Source: Symbiodinium natans (lineage: Eukaryota; Sar; Dinophyceae; Suessiales; Symbiodiniaceae). Taken from it: a DNA stretch of 64,000 nucleotides. The notes beneath the pieces were generated by a model that worked only from the letters and a program-made list of their open reading frames with translations, was not told where the DNA came from and ran no database searches. Both the position numbers and the translations under genes were made by a program. The stretch is taken from assembly GCA_905221605.1 (NCBI GenBank), contig CAJNDS010001557.1, positions 167,501 through 231,500 on the forward strand, written 5' to 3'. Positions 44,101 through 53,869 of this stretch are shown piece by piece. Numbering within the stretch: the first letter of the stretch is position 1; each line of letters starts with the position of its first letter.

Positions 44101-47100
44101 GTGACCTCGTAAGCCAGAGACACGTACCCCTCCTGGAACACCTCGTGCATCCACGCAATGCAGATCCCGTGTGAACGTTCCAAATGGCGCATCGTCGGGT
44201 TCTTGCCTGTGCGGACCACGCCGATCATCGTTTGATTGTCATCGTAGAACACGAAATTAGGATCTTTGCCCCCAATCAAACGCCACAATGTGATGGCCGG
44301 AATGCCAATACGCGACATCGCATAGTCCGCAGCCACAATTTCCGCTTCGGGAGTAGAGTGGCTGGCGCAACCCTGTCGCTTACTGACACCTGCCAACGGG
44401 AACCGTGTGTGCGGTCCCTGAATATGCATGTGAGCCCCCGAAGTAGATCGCAAACTCTCGCCACAACCAGCGTAATCCGCATCCGCATACAACCCTATGG
44501 AAATAGCATCCATGGAATCGCCGACCCATCCGATCATCTTATGGCCTTTGGACTGATGGACGTAGCACATCAAATGATGCAGAGCCGCATCCTCTTTCTT
44601 GGACCACTTTGTAATGCGTCGCGCAAGATTGTTTATGCTTCGCAGCAAATCAAACCTGCAAATTCTTGCAGCATAGAGCAACTTCATGAGGATGCTCGCC
44701 GCATGCGGGGCAAGAGTACCCCTGTCTGCCTCATCGAGTTCCGTTTCCTGTGGGCCCTTAGGAACCGGTGGTGGAGGTAGAAGCCGTCCGCCCTTATCGA
44801 CAGGCATTGTATGTCCACACCATTGACACCGATGGCTTGCAGCACCTGGATGACACGGTGCCCTAGCCGGGTGATTTTTGGTTTCTTCAACTGGACTGGG
44901 AGATGGTACCTTCTTGAATTTGTCCACAGGAAATCCCGTGGTTTCACAGTACTTTTGCACTGTCATTTCGAGATAGGTTTCCATGTCATAAGTGACAGTT
45001 CGCACCTTGGTGTTGTCGTGAAGTTTAGCCTCTCCCTTTGAGATTCGACATCCCAAATACAAACCAAGCGGAGTTTCCTCCTCAAGACGAAGTTCCTTGC
45101 GAAGCATGTTCCACCCCTTCGGGAGGTTCTCCGCCGGACCGGCGAGCTTCAGGTCGTCGACATAGATGACCAATAGGAGCTTCATTCCTGCATGGAAGTA
45201 AAGAGACGGCCATTCCTCACCAACTGGTGCAAAACCCATCTTCTGGACTGCGGTGTGACAATGTTGTTCCCACATTGTACCAGCGTCCGGATGCCCATAG
45301 AGTGCTTTCACGAGCCTGCAGACTGGTCTGCGAAATTTCCTCCGGTTCACCGAAGGATGCCAAGCCTCGTCTGGAAGTTCAACCCAGCACGGAGTCCCCG
45401 TCAACTTAGCCTGAATGTAGGCCTGGATAGCATCCGCCATCTGAACGTCGTTCCCGGGTAGGCACCCGTAGAAGTCGGCCCAACGAGACGCATCAAAGGT
45501 TGCCGGAGAGTTTCCGAGGTCCTGGAACAGCGCCGCCTCCATATTCTGATCTTTGACTTGATCTCCAAGCAGCACACCTCTTCCTTTGAACTTCCTTGCA
45601 GGGTCCCCTTCTTTGAGTTGATAGTTCTTCTCATAGATGAGACCATGCACTCTTGCCATGTGCACCTTCGCGTTGGACTTCTTGGCTTCTCTGACCACGT
45701 CGTCATACTCCCGCACTTGGCTAAAGTCGAAGACTTCCTGATCCCACAAGCCTTTCCATTCTTTCATGAACGCCTCCATGGCTTTGGGATTCTCGTACAT
45801 CTCCTTGCGGTTGACTGGACGTGTAACCATGGCGTTGAAGCACGGCGCTGCACATGCGAGCTTCTCTCTGTGTTTCTCTTTGGTTGATGACACACATGGC
45901 ATGCGAGGAGCTCTCAATCCGAACTCTGCCAATTCACTTGGAAGAGCAGGCAGCACATCGTCCAGAAACATTTCTGTGGCAATCTGCGTCACCTGTTCCT
46001 CGCACCATGTCCATCCAGTAGTCGTTCCCGCCCTGAAGTCCAAATCGATCTTCTCCGCAGGCACGACCTTGGGAAGTAGTGCCTCCAACGATGCAACGAG
46101 TGCGTCTTTATGCTCTTTGCCTTTCTTCTTCTCCTTGGCCTCCTTCTTGCGAGCCTTCTTGGCCTCCTTCTCTTCGACCTTCTTTATCTTCTTAAGTTCG
46201 ATCTTCCTTCCTTCGCTTCCGAGCTTGTGCCATTCTTCAGGAGTGAACTTGCCCTTCGGACGTGTGGAGGGTAGCAATCGTCTACCATCACTCCCAATCT
46301 TGAACGGAGCCCCCCGCTTGTCGATCTTGCAAGGTTCGCCGTCGTCATTGATGTAGACACGACCGTCGCCGGGAGTACCGAACTTCCAGAACTCGGGTTC
46401 CGGTCCGATGAGTCCAGCTTCCTTGAGCTTTGCGATGATGAATGCAGGGTCGGTCTCGTCAATGTCCGGAATGGAACGCCCAGTTGGACCGCGTGATGAC
46501 GATGCAGGTTCCCCTTTGCCGTCCGGAGGTTCCGAAACGGTTTTGGGGGGAGTACCACGCTTAGTTTCCCTTTTGCTGCTCGGAGGATCCGAAGCAACAT
46601 CCGGTACTCCTTCGCTCTGTGGTACACTTCCTGCACTGTCGAGAATGGAGTCGCCAATCAATCTGAGGGCTTTGGCATCTTCAGACTCCAATGCTGGTCC
46701 GTCGCGAGGTTCACCGGGTTGATCATCTGGAAATTCTGAAAGATCAGGCACAATGTCATCGTTCTCCATGACATAGTCGAGCATTTCCTTCTCCATGGCT
46801 TTGACGCGTTCTTGGCGATCAGGTAGGTCACCACCATCATCGCCATTGTCGTCATCATCGTCGTCGTCACCTTCTCCTGGTGGCTTGTCCTTGATTTCTT
46901 TTCCTCCGAGATCCTTTCCTTCTTTCAGTCCTTCAAGTGTTCCGTTCATTCTCTCGTACTCGAGCTTGAGCGGAAAGGCAATTTCATCCGGCATGATGAC
47001 CCGTTCGGTGATGTAGGGAATTTGAAGCTTGCGAGGCACTTTCGCATCATGCGCAAAGTTGGCATTCGCGAACTCCTTCATGTCCCACACACGATACTTT

Positions 47101-49937
47101 CGTGACCATGTTTGCCCCGCATTAAGGACATATCCTGCGAAAATGCCGGGTATTCCCTTCGGGTCAAACTTTCCACCATATGTTGGTTCGCGGGTCTCGG
47201 TCGGTTTGAAGTAAACCTTTGCTCCAAACGGAATCAACTTTCCCGGGAATTCTTTCCCAGACATTCTCTGCCACGCCGACTCACCATCCACATCCTCGGC
47301 GTTGAGATTGTGAGTGACGCAATTCAAGGCATAGGGCCAATAGTTCGCAGGTAGCCCTGCATGCAGCAACGACGTGGCTGTAGCAGTGATGACGAACTGG
47401 TTGGTCCTTTCCGCCAGAGAGTTGTTCATAGGACGTCCTGGCAACGAGTGATCCAATGGAATTTTGAGCTTGTTCATCGCCGCAATGAACTCATCTGCGC
47501 AGTCACTATATGCCAGCCTCACTTTCTTCTTTCCCATGAATCTCTTCATACATCGTACAACTTCTCCTTCTTCTCTGGAGATTGTGGGATATGCTGCAAC
47601 CACCTTCGTGGCCACGTCGCGGAATACCAGGATTTCACGGAGCTCGTCGTCAAGACCCACCCCCTTATCCGTGGCTTTTCCCATATCCACAAAGTCGAAC
47701 GTCACCAAGTCACCCCACTCATTGACTTCTCGTTTGAATGCTCCCTTTTGGGTTCTGAAATGCTTCATCTTTGCTCTCACGCATGCATCACAATAGGGAT
47801 TTCGGAATCGATGGGTACAAAGATGAGCCAAGGTGTTCGCTTCGGCCTTCAAGGTGCCGACCTTCGCCCTTCTATCTGGACCAGATTCGTCACCTTCCAC
47901 GTCGATCTCCTGCGCGTCGCCCTCAGCCTCAACTGGAAGTTCGGCTTGTGGTTCATCTTCACGAGCTTCGCCTTCGACTACTTCGCCGTCTTCTTCTTCG
48001 TCAGCTTCGGAAGCTACGTCGGGGATTTCCTCGCCGATGTCGTCAAGACCTGGTACCGCAACATACGTCAAATCGTCGTCGGTATCATCGTCCACCTTGT
48101 CCTTGTACTTCTGCACCAAGCGGAACATTTCCATCGCTTCGGGTTCCTCATGGGCTTTGGCTCCTTTGCTTCCCACTCTGACATAGGGGATGTCTCCTTG
48201 CACGAAGAATTGTATCCTCTCGCCAGCATCGTTCACCATAAATGGTGGACGTCCCGCGGGCCACACAAAGGAATAGCCGTGAAGCATGCATCTCTTCCCA
48301 ACTGACAGCACAGAAGGTGTATTCTCCAATACATGTGCTTTGATGGGCTCCTTGAAGGATTTCGTCAAGAATTCCGCCGTCTGGTTGGTCATAGTGACAC
48401 CATTCGCCGTCTGGAACGATGTAGATTCGCAATCCATTGCAGTGTCGATGCCGTGCTTGGCGACCTTTTCTAGAGAGATAAGGTCATGTCCGCATCCTGT
48501 GTCCATGATGAATTTCAGCTTCCTGCGAATAAATTCTGGTTGGACCATACACATGTTCGGGTTCTTCATCAGTTCCTTACGACTCTCATCAACGCTCAAG
48601 GCTCTTTCATGAAACTTCCCCTTCTTGTTGTCGAACTTGAACATAATCACCTTCTCGGTTCCTGGAATCCTAACTGGTATGCATCCTCCATCTTTGCCCA
48701 GACACATATCTTCCATCAGTCGAGCCCTAGCTCTTGCTTTGTGCTTCTCGTACTCGACCTCCGAGATGTGGTTCTCGTGCTTCAGGTTCGCTTCTGTAAA
48801 AAGTCGCGGGGCGAATCCTCTATCTTTGTGTGATCGCCTCGGCTTCGATGACGCGAACTTCGTTCCCCGTTCGAAGGAAACCTTGAGGTCCTTGACGTCT
48901 CTGTGATAGGATCCGATCTCATCGTCGGTGGAGCAATCTGACGCCGCGTCGCCATCAATTGACTCGTCGTCAGAATCACCGTCACCATCACCCAGGGATC
49001 GAAGAACAGGTACTGCAGGCAGACCTCGAATCGCAATCGCGGGTGCGGCAGGTTCAGGCTTCTTCTTCTTGTCCTTCGCCTTCGCCTTTGCTTTTGCCTT
49101 CGCATTCGCGTCGGTTTCCCCGGTTGCGGGCGCTGCCTTAGCCGGGTCATGCTTGAAAGGGCAATTCTCTCGGCTGCAGGATCCGTTCTTGCTCCACTGG
49201 AAGCAAGGTCGTTCCGATGGTTTTGATGACGGGCTTCGCGCTCTCTGATTCTTATCATCTCGTGAAGACGGTCGTCCTCTGTCCGTATCTTTGTGACTCC
49301 ATTTGCAATTCTTTCCTGCATTGCATCCTCCTCCGAAGTGAAATTTGCAACGAATCTTCGCCTTTTCCTTGTCGGTCAGCGATCGTGATGATGAAGGAGA
49401 TCGGGATCGTTCTTTGCCTTTACCTTTCCCCTTCTTCTTGTCCTTTTCGTGTGCCTTTGCTTTACTCTTTGGGAGTACAGGCGCAGCATCCGCAGCTTCT
49501 TTGTCCTTGCCTCTCTCATTCGTCTTCTTCTTCTTGTCCTTGTCTGGCGCGGATGAGGGAGGCCCTTTGGGATCGGGCCTAGCTGGTGCAGCAAGCAGGT
49601 CCTTCCCAGCAACCATCTGGTTCAGACCATGTTGTGTCTCGTTGAGGTTCTTCTTCTCTCTTCTCCTCTGCACTGCCCGGTCCATGATCCTCAGCAGCAT
49701 ATCATGTGATCTCTCTGGATCGTCATAGCTCTTGATGTCATAGTAAAGCTTGAGCTCCATGTTCATCTCGGAGGATCCTGATATCTTCTGGTACAAGATG
49801 TCGCGGAGGGCATTCGTGGAAGGTACATCTTCAGGTCGAATCCGAGAGATGATCTCTAGCCACGTTGCTTTGAATGCGGCAATCTTGTTGTCCCCAGGAT
49901 ACTGCAGTTTGGTCAGGTAATCGATCGTGTAAACCAT
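41085..49937 (-). CDS. Gag-Pol polyprotein: CCCH fingers, protease, integrase, RT, RNase H, methyltransferase-like domain
   Basis: 2,950 residues are open. The apparent first Met is internal: the true frame enters from 53533 across the 3.6-kb insert. Domains in order: end of Gag; two CCCH zinc fingers near residues 197-216 (C-x7-C-x5-C-x3-H) and 245-265 (C-x8-C-x4-C-x3-H), in place of a CCHC knuckle; Lys-rich linker; aspartic protease with DTG near 474; integrase with an HHCC-like zinc site near 705-725 and acidic residues in FDFVD, YSDCADE and NNSLAERTN; copia reverse transcriptase from about 1430 with YVDD near 1590; RNase H with YADADYAG near 1815. After residue 2000 come about 450 unassigned residues. 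A Rossmann-like segment follows, with IIEFCCSKDSS near 2494, LPCTGGS (Cys 2560) and FELPKTC near 2610, resembling motifs I, IV and VI of cytosine-5 methyltransferases. The stop at 41085 lies in the 28-kb insert. The native frame continues at 12840. Confidence 0.9.
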   Translation of the reverse strand: MVYTIDYLTKLQYPGDNKIAAFKATWLEIISRIRPEDVPSTNALRDILYQKISGSSEMNMELKLYYDIKSYDDPERSHDMLLRIMDRAVQRRREKKNLNETQHGLNQMVAGKDLLAAPARPDPKGPPSSAPDKDKKKKTNERGKDKEAADAAPVLPKSKAKAHEKDKKKGKGKGKERSRSPSSSRSLTDKEKAKIRCKFHFGGGCNAGKNCKWSHKDTDRGRPSSRDDKNQRARSPSSKPSERPCFQWSKNGSCSRENCPFKHDPAKAAPATGETDANAKAKAKAKAKDKKKKPEPAAPAIAIRGLPAVPVLRSLGDGDGDSDDESIDGDAASDCSTDDEIGSYHRDVKDLKVSFERGTKFASSKPRRSHKDRGFAPRLFTEANLKHENHISEVEYEKHKARARARLMEDMCLGKDGGCIPVRIPGTEKVIMFKFDNKKGKFHERALSVDESRKELMKNPNMCMVQPEFIRRKLKFIMDTGCGHDLISLEKVAKHGIDTAMDCESTSFQTANGVTMTNQTAEFLTKSFKEPIKAHVLENTPSVLSVGKRCMLHGYSFVWPAGRPPFMVNDAGERIQFFVQGDIPYVRVGSKGAKAHEEPEAMEMFRLVQKYKDKVDDDTDDDLTYVAVPGLDDIGEEIPDVASEADEEEDGEVVEGEAREDEPQAELPVEAEGDAQEIDVEGDESGPDRRAKVGTLKAEANTLAHLCTHRFRNPYCDACVRAKMKHFRTQKGAFKREVNEWGDLVTFDFVDMGKATDKGVGLDDELREILVFRDVATKVVAAYPTISREEGEVVRCMKRFMGKKKVRLAYSDCADEFIAAMNKLKIPLDHSLPGRPMNNSLAERTNQFVITATATSLLHAGLPANYWPYALNCVTHNLNAEDVDGESAWQRMSGKEFPGKLIPFGAKVYFKPTETREPTYGGKFDPKGIPGIFAGYVLNAGQTWSRKYRVWDMKEFANANFAHDAKVPRKLQIPYITERVIMPDEIAFPLKLEYERMNGTLEGLKEGKDLGGKEIKDKPPGEGDDDDDDDNGDDGGDLPDRQERVKAMEKEMLDYVMENDDIVPDLSEFPDDQPGEPRDGPALESEDAKALRLIGDSILDSAGSVPQSEGVPDVASDPPSSKRETKRGTPPKTVSEPPDGKGEPASSSRGPTGRSIPDIDETDPAFIIAKLKEAGLIGPEPEFWKFGTPGDGRVYINDDGEPCKIDKRGAPFKIGSDGRRLLPSTRPKGKFTPEEWHKLGSEGRKIELKKIKKVEEKEAKKARKKEAKEKKKGKEHKDALVASLEALLPKVVPAEKIDLDFRAGTTTGWTWCEEQVTQIATEMFLDDVLPALPSELAEFGLRAPRMPCVSSTKEKHREKLACAAPCFNAMVTRPVNRKEMYENPKAMEAFMKEWKGLWDQEVFDFSQVREYDDVVREAKKSNAKVHMARVHGLIYEKNYQLKEGDPARKFKGRGVLLGDQVKDQNMEAALFQDLGNSPATFDASRWADFYGCLPGNDVQMADAIQAYIQAKLTGTPCWVELPDEAWHPSVNRRKFRRPVCRLVKALYGHPDAGTMWEQHCHTAVQKMGFAPVGEEWPSLYFHAGMKLLLVIYVDDLKLAGPAENLPKGWNMLRKELRLEEETPLGLYLGCRISKGEAKLHDNTKVRTVTYDMETYLEMTVQKYCETTGFPVDKFKKVPSPSPVEETKNHPARAPCHPGAASHRCQWCGHTMPVDKGGRLLPPPPVPKGPQETELDEADRGTLAPHAASILMKLLYAARICRFDLLRSINNLARRITKWSKKEDAALHHLMCYVHQSKGHKMIGWVGDSMDAISIGLYADADYAGCGESLRSTSGAHMHIQGPHTRFPLAGVSKRQGCASHSTPEAEIVAADYAMSRIGIPAITLWRLIGGKDPNFVFYDDNQTMIGVVRTGKNPTMRHLERSHGICIAWMHEVFQEGYVSLAYEVTAKMAADIHTKAFKDYVSWAHACQLINIMPPTMLSSVEVMDMMKATHQQSADEKGHQHYSFKNEVPCFPYTQTPILPQELYRAGLSSKEGVQETDSTDPILVVKFPRMLRGVPSALRPGKYLRSTWILREGQWHRIEDEVPIPSEPQKFDRYVERAVFQYHFQRGSAATTRVHRTASPAVSASSLPDCSRCRVRDSPALCRQVCDLVVRAAHGGYGGVFRAGSEGMGGDINEIPALESTVVAVARAAKEADFPQSTFVPEFIEVTRAGTGNHEVAFQDKHGKEMFKARSDSLSGAIGFSMTIKASDVENSSPRVWLLVGLEEDNWWQTYAPPDVNVICVPEADARGAYQYCKDIIKWSFKDLRNVLFIGAGALNRASWLDVDPRERCYEDRGVVDYPWGEVIDLVFEARKKGATTIVEVPDKPKFRKSAQYKNIVDCMKWERFTIADCCHGRRICVPQGSGAPNIVYVNEATEFLIHGLKAPENVKGVCGMQHHHASREAVETHGDGCGKRTSKVSRLLLKMLSERDAKVEDPKACSSVEKLPSGKDRMIIEFCCSKDSSLGKSSSATRGAHVMRVHEALQAQTKACESNILKEAERFRKSDPKCPILVFASLPCTGGSNWIKVNEMGGETEKGKEHRKKFRDLLKALKRLLRKLAVFSPKIAFELPKTCLYWSWPEVQALIKQHSLRVARIDGCMMGVVDKDGIPLLKAWCIATNVSTMLNLKGVTCDNTHEHGTPRGQALKEAGNYTPHMAKLLHNAWRDEARNIRRGSAQSVHVAASCVLVHVSLRCSKSQVQHEFQGTCIIVCPTPGIGFGSSDPNPKCSEGFGSAGSDLHLGKGLGSAGPRTSVDGQQQRPIPPHVPWSRPQDLFSLPYQRSGINIPVGNGMTALRTTCHALRSLRGQPLPGRLEQGMVATNANIAAWVEFGVPAILLAAVAAPSSPYGFPEVRVRELFRGVVESLLPARSAESYKTVLSHVTTFIKVVKTAISTDSTRQVLQELKPFSC
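41103..41106. other. Target-site duplication AAGC (right)
   Basis: Partner of 12837-12840, at the outer edge of the right inverted repeat. Confidence 0.7.
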
Positions 49938-49956
49938 GTCAAGGCCTCAGGAATAT

Positions 49957-49976
49957 TACCGGCGAACAACGAAAAA
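49957..49976 (+). repeat. Inverted repeat end of the 3.6-kb insert (left)
   Basis: Reads TACCGGCGAACAACGAAAAA and matches the reverse complement of 53508-53527. Confidence 0.75.
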
Positions 49977-50063
49977 GTCATCATGACAACGAAAGACAAG
50001 ATGTGACCCATGGATGCCCGCCGGTTCCCGTTCGATGTCCGCCAGTTGGTTTTCGATGTCCGC

Positions 50064-50930
50064 CGACGGGACGGGACGGGACGGGACGGGACGGGACGGG
50101 ACGGGCCGGGCCGGGCCGGGCCGGGCCGGGCCGGGGCGGGACGGGACGGGACGGGACGGAACGGGACGGGGACGGGACGGGACGGGACGGCGGGACGGTG
50201 GGGGGGGACGGCGGGACGGGACGGGACGGGACGGGACGGGACGGGACGGGACGGGACGGGACGGGACGGGACGGGACGGGACGGGACGGGACGGGACGGG
50301 ACGGGACGGGACGGGACTGACGGGACGGGACGGGACGGGACGGGACGGGACGGGACGGGACGGGACGGGACGGGACGGGACGGGACGGACGGGGACGGGA
50401 CGGGACGGACGGGACGGACGGACGGGGACGGACGGGGACGGACGGGGGACGGACGGGGGGGACGGGGGCAGGACGGGGGCAGGACGGGGGCAGGACGGGG
50501 GGGAGGATGGGGCGAGGACGGGGGGAGGACGGGGGGAGGGACGGGGGGGAGGAGGGGGGAGGACGGGGGGGAGACGGGGGGAGGACGGGGGGAGACGGGG
50601 GGAGGACGGAAGGAGGACGGGGGGAGGACGGGGGGAGGACGGGGGGAGGACGGGGGGAGGACGGGGGGAGGACGGGGGGAGGACGGGGGGAGGACGCCGG
50701 GAGGAGGGGGGGAGGACGGGGGCACCACGGGGACGATGGGGACGATGGGGACGACGGGGACGACGGAAACGACGGGGACGACGGGGACGACGGGGGACGG
50801 GGACGGGAGGGTCGGCCGGGCAGGGCCGGGCCGGGCCGGCCGGAACAAAACGGGAAGCGGGACGGGACGGGACGGAACAAAACGGGACGGGACGGGACGG
50901 GACCCCTGGCTCCCGCCCTGGCAGAGAGGC
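50064..50930. repeat. GGGAC minisatellite and derivatives
   Basis: Long perfect runs of ACGGG grade into GGACGGGG, GGGGGAGGAC and GACGACGGG variants with GGGCC interruptions. The very long Arg/Gly/Asp and Pro/Ser/Val frames on both strands are artefacts of a five-base repeat without stops. Confidence 0.95.
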
Positions 50931-51111
50931 TCTCAGAAAGTTCAGGTTTTGACGTTGGGACATGCTTGACCCCATGTACAAGAGACGATACCTGACCCAT
51001 CAAAAAAACTTTCTCTCCATCAAAAAAACTTACCGCATTCGACGCAAAGATATGCATATTTTAGTGCGCATGTGTGTATATATATGTCTTGGGTGGCAAA
51101 ACAGACACTCC

Positions 51112-51490
51112 TTTCTGCACGGCTTAAAACAAGCGGGGGGGTTGGGGGGGCGGGGCAGCCCCCCCATTTGCAAACACAATGCTCACACGATGTTTTTCAA
51201 CTAGTTTCTTGGGCTTTGAAGCAAAGCACGCTCTGCACGGCTTAAAAAACGCGGGGGGGTTGGGGGGGGCGCAGCCCCCCCCATTTGCAAACACAATGCT
51301 CACACGATGTTTTTCAACTAGTTTCTTGGGCTTTGAAGCACGCTTGGTGCGGCTTAAAAGAAGCGTGGGGGGGTCACGCTCTGCACGGCTCAAAAAAAAG
51401 AGGCGGGGGGGTTTGGGGGGGCGCAGCCCCCCCCCCCCACTTGCAAACACAATGTTTTTTCAACTAGTTTCTTGGGCTTTGAAGCACGCT
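51112..51490. repeat. Minisatellite of about 120 bp with G/C palindromes
   Basis: Three to four copies contain GCACGGCTTAAAA, a run GGGGGTTGGGGGGG, CAGCCCCCCC, TTGCAAACACAATG and TTTCTTGGGCTTTGAAGC. Confidence 0.85.
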
Positions 51491-51492
51491 TG

Positions 51493-51738
51493 GTTAGGGT
51501 TTAGGGTTTAGGGTTTAGGGTTTAGGGTTTAGGGTTTAGGGTTTAGGGTTTAGGGTTTAGGGTTTAGGGTTTAGGGTTTAGGGTTTAGGGTTTAGGGTTT
51601 AGGGTTTAGGGTTTAGGGTTTAGGGTTTTGGGGGTTAGGGTTTAGGGTTTAGGGTTTAGGGTTTAGGGTTTAGGGTTTGGGGGGTTTGGGGGGTTTAGGG
51701 TTTAGGGTTTAGGGTTTAGGGTTTAGGGTTTAGGGCGT
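51493..51738. repeat. TTTAGGG telomere-like array
   Basis: About 33 units with one GGGGG interruption near 51627 and 51677. It is the core of the 3.6-kb insert and is followed directly by CTTC repeats. Confidence 0.93.
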
Positions 51739-51739
51739 T

Positions 51740-52490
51740 TCTTCCTTCCTTCCTTCCTTCCTTCCTTCCTTCTTTTCTTCCTTCCCTCCTTCCTTCCTTC
51801 CTGCCTTCCTTCCTTTGGTCCTTCTTCCTTCCTTCCTTCCTTTCTTCCTGTCTTTCTTTCCTTCTTTCCTTCTAAAACCTACAAGAAATAACGCTTTCCT
51901 ATGAAAATACAGAGGGAATTACGGCTTTTCGTACGAAAAACCAGGAAACTTTACGGGAGTTTAGGTGAGTTTAGGGGCCTCAAATTGCTCAGAGACGTTA
52001 AGGGAGTTTAGGGGCCTCAAGAAACTGAGAAACTTTAAGAGGGTTCAGGGGCGTCAAAACGCTTCGAGACTTTAAGGGAGCTTAGGGGCCTCAAAACGCT
52101 TATATAGAGAGTAGGGGCCTCAGGGAACTTAGAAGTTTACGTGAGTTTAGGGGCTTATTAGAGACTTCAAGGACGTTTAGGGGCCTCAAAACGCCTAGAG
52201 ACTTCAATGAAGTTTAGGAGCTTCAAGAAACTTAGCAACTTTAGGCCTCAGATTGCTTCCTTCCTTCCTTCCTTCCCTCCTTCCCCTTCCTGCCTTCCTG
52301 CCTTCCTTCCTTCCTTCCTTCTTGCCCTCCCTCCTTCCTTCCTTCCTTCCTTCCTGCCTTCCGTCCCTCCCTTCCTCCTCCCTTCCCTCTTGTCCTCCTA
52401 TCTGAAAAGGAAAGTTGTTTTTTGATTGGAAAAAAATTTTTTGATGGGAAAAAAGTTTTTTTTGATTGGAAAAAAGTCTTTTTTGGATTG
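51740..52490. repeat. CTTC microsatellites enclosing a 45-bp-type minisatellite
   Basis: (CTTC)n at 51740-51870 and 52250-52400 enclose degenerate repeats with GAGTTTAGGGGCCTCAA and GAGACTTTAAGGG. The segment ends with TTTTTTGATTGGAAAAAA repeats at 52420-52490. Confidence 0.8.
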
Positions 52491-52719
52491 GCATCCCGGG
52501 TGGGGGGGGGGGGGGGGGCGCGACCCTCAACCCTAAACCCTAAACCAGGGAGTATAGGGGCGGTCTTTGGTGTGTCCGAAGGGCTTTGGGGTTAGCGTCG
52601 AGGGTTTTTAGAGTTGAGGGTTTTAGGCTCTGGGGTTGAGGGTTCGAGTTTAGGGGGTTAGGGTTTATAGACTTGAGGTTCAATTTCGGTTCTAATAAAA
52701 AAGCGAGGGGGGGGCTAAA

Positions 52720-53275
52720 AAGACTCATATGCTTTGAAGCAAGCTTGCACTGCTCAAAACAAGCCCCCTTTTGCAAACACAATGATCGCATGATGGGTTT
52801 TAAACAGGTTCATACTTTTCTGCAAGCAAGCTTGCACGGCTTAAAAAAAGGCGGGGGCGCCATTTGCAAACACGATGATCGCATGATGGGTTGGAAAAAG
52901 ACTCATCTGATTTGAAGCAAGCTTGCACGGCTTGAAAAAGCGGGGGGGTTGGGGGGGGCGCAGCCCCCCCTATTTGCAAACATAATGATCGCATGATGGT
53001 TTATCATATGGTTTGAAGCAAGCTTGCGCGGCTTAAAAAAGCTGGGGGTTGGGGGGAGCGCAGCCCCCCCCCCCCCAATTGCAAACACAATGATCGCATG
53101 ATGGGTTAAAAAAGCTTCATATGCTTTGGAGCAAACTTGCACAGCTGCAAAAAGTGGTGGGGTTGGGGGGGGTGGCAGCGCCCCCTATTTGCAAAAAAAA
53201 AGATTCATCTGATTTGAAGCAAGCTTGCACGGCTTAAATATGCTTTGAAGCAAGCTTGCACGGCTTAGAATAGTG
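52720..53275. repeat. Minisatellite related to the 51.1-kb array
   Basis: Five or so copies share TTTGAAGCAAGCTTGCACGG, CTTAAAAA, a G-run/C-run pair and TTGCAAACACAATGATCGCA. The same building blocks appear at 51112-51490, so the two arrays bracket the telomere-like core. Confidence 0.8.
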
Positions 53276-53455
53276 TCGATGGTCTTCCTACAAAGGTTCC
53301 AGAGTTTGAGACGCTTGGCCAAAAGGTGTGTCGATGCTCGGCGGAGGGTTTTTCGATGCTGGGCGGCAGGTTTTCGATGCTCGGCAGAAGGGTTTTTCGT
53401 TGCTCGCCGGAAGGGGATGGTTGCCGCCGGACCTGGATCGATGCTGGTGGGTCGT

Positions 53456-53869
53456 TTACGTTGTTATCTTTCGTTGTTGTGAGACATCTTTCGTTGTCCG
53501 CCGGTAGTTTTTCGTTGTTCGCCGGTACACACCCATGTCAAGGCGATCCCGTGTGCGGAAGCTTTCCATCATCATAGCAATGATCTGTCGTCCCTTCAGA
53601 ACCTTGTACTCGTTCCCGCGAATGTACGCGTTTGATTTGAGGTTCACTTCCAAGAACAGATCGGCTGCTTGATCTCCAGCATTCCGTAACATGAGAGTCA
53701 TCGCACTTGCCAGCTTCACGTCGATGCTTCTGAACTTGACATGTCCCGAGTCATTGAGCCCTTCAACATCCGGCATCGGCTTGAAAGACTCTTGCAGCCA
53801 TTTGATCCAGTCGCTTTGATGGTATCCGCACACGCGGCCAGGACGTTTGTGGTGACTGCTGCCTGCCAA
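53456..53869 (-). CDS. Gag, capsid-like segment cut by the 3.6-kb insert
   Basis: The meaningful part is 53533-53815, which starts DWIKWLQE and includes FRSIDVKLASAMTLML, KGRQIIAMMMES and ends FRTRDRLDM. The last residues lie in the 12-bp duplicated target CCATGTCAAGGC (53533-53544). The reading frame continues in register at 49945, where the next segment begins MVYTIDYL. Downstream codons here come from the insert and are not retroviral. The sequence resembles the Gag of other dinoflagellate copia elements as I know them. Confidence 0.7.
   Translation of the reverse strand: MAGSSHHKRPGRVCGYHQSDWIKWLQESFKPMPDVEGLNDSGHVKFRSIDVKLASAMTLMLRNAGDQAADLFLEVNLKSNAYIRGNEYKVLKGRQIIAMMMESFRTRDRLDMGVYRRTTKNYRRTTKDVSQQRKITT
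53508..53527 (-). repeat. Inverted repeat end of the 3.6-kb insert (right)
   Basis: Partner of 49957-49976. Just inside, the motif CGTTGT(T/C)CGCCGG recurs, so the end is itself minisatellite-like. Confidence 0.75.

Larger units (their letters stand above)
49946..53532. mobile_element. 3.6-kb satellite-rich insert in gag, non-coding
   Basis: CCATGTCAAGGC occurs at 49934-49945 and again at 53533-53544. Deleting the segment and one copy rejoins Gag (RDRLDM to VYTIDYL) in frame. Near both ends is the same 20-bp inverted sequence, TACCGGCGAACAACGAAAAA (49957-49976, and its reverse complement at 53508-53527), 6-11 bases inside the direct repeats. It encodes no transposase and consists of minisatellites, a telomere-like array and CTTC repeats. 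It is probably a non-autonomous TIR element or an array-rich insertion; a 12-bp duplication would be long for most superfamilies. Confidence 0.7.

Noticed and set aside
49937-49937. ATG at 49937 as the real start of pol
   Set aside because: It lies in the 12-bp duplicated target and is an internal Gag Met once the 3.6-kb insert is removed.
49913-51057. Very long Pro/Ser/Val and Gly/Arg/Asp reading frames on both strands
   Set aside because: They come from a GGGAC five-base repeat with no stop in any frame; there is no non-repetitive protein sequence.
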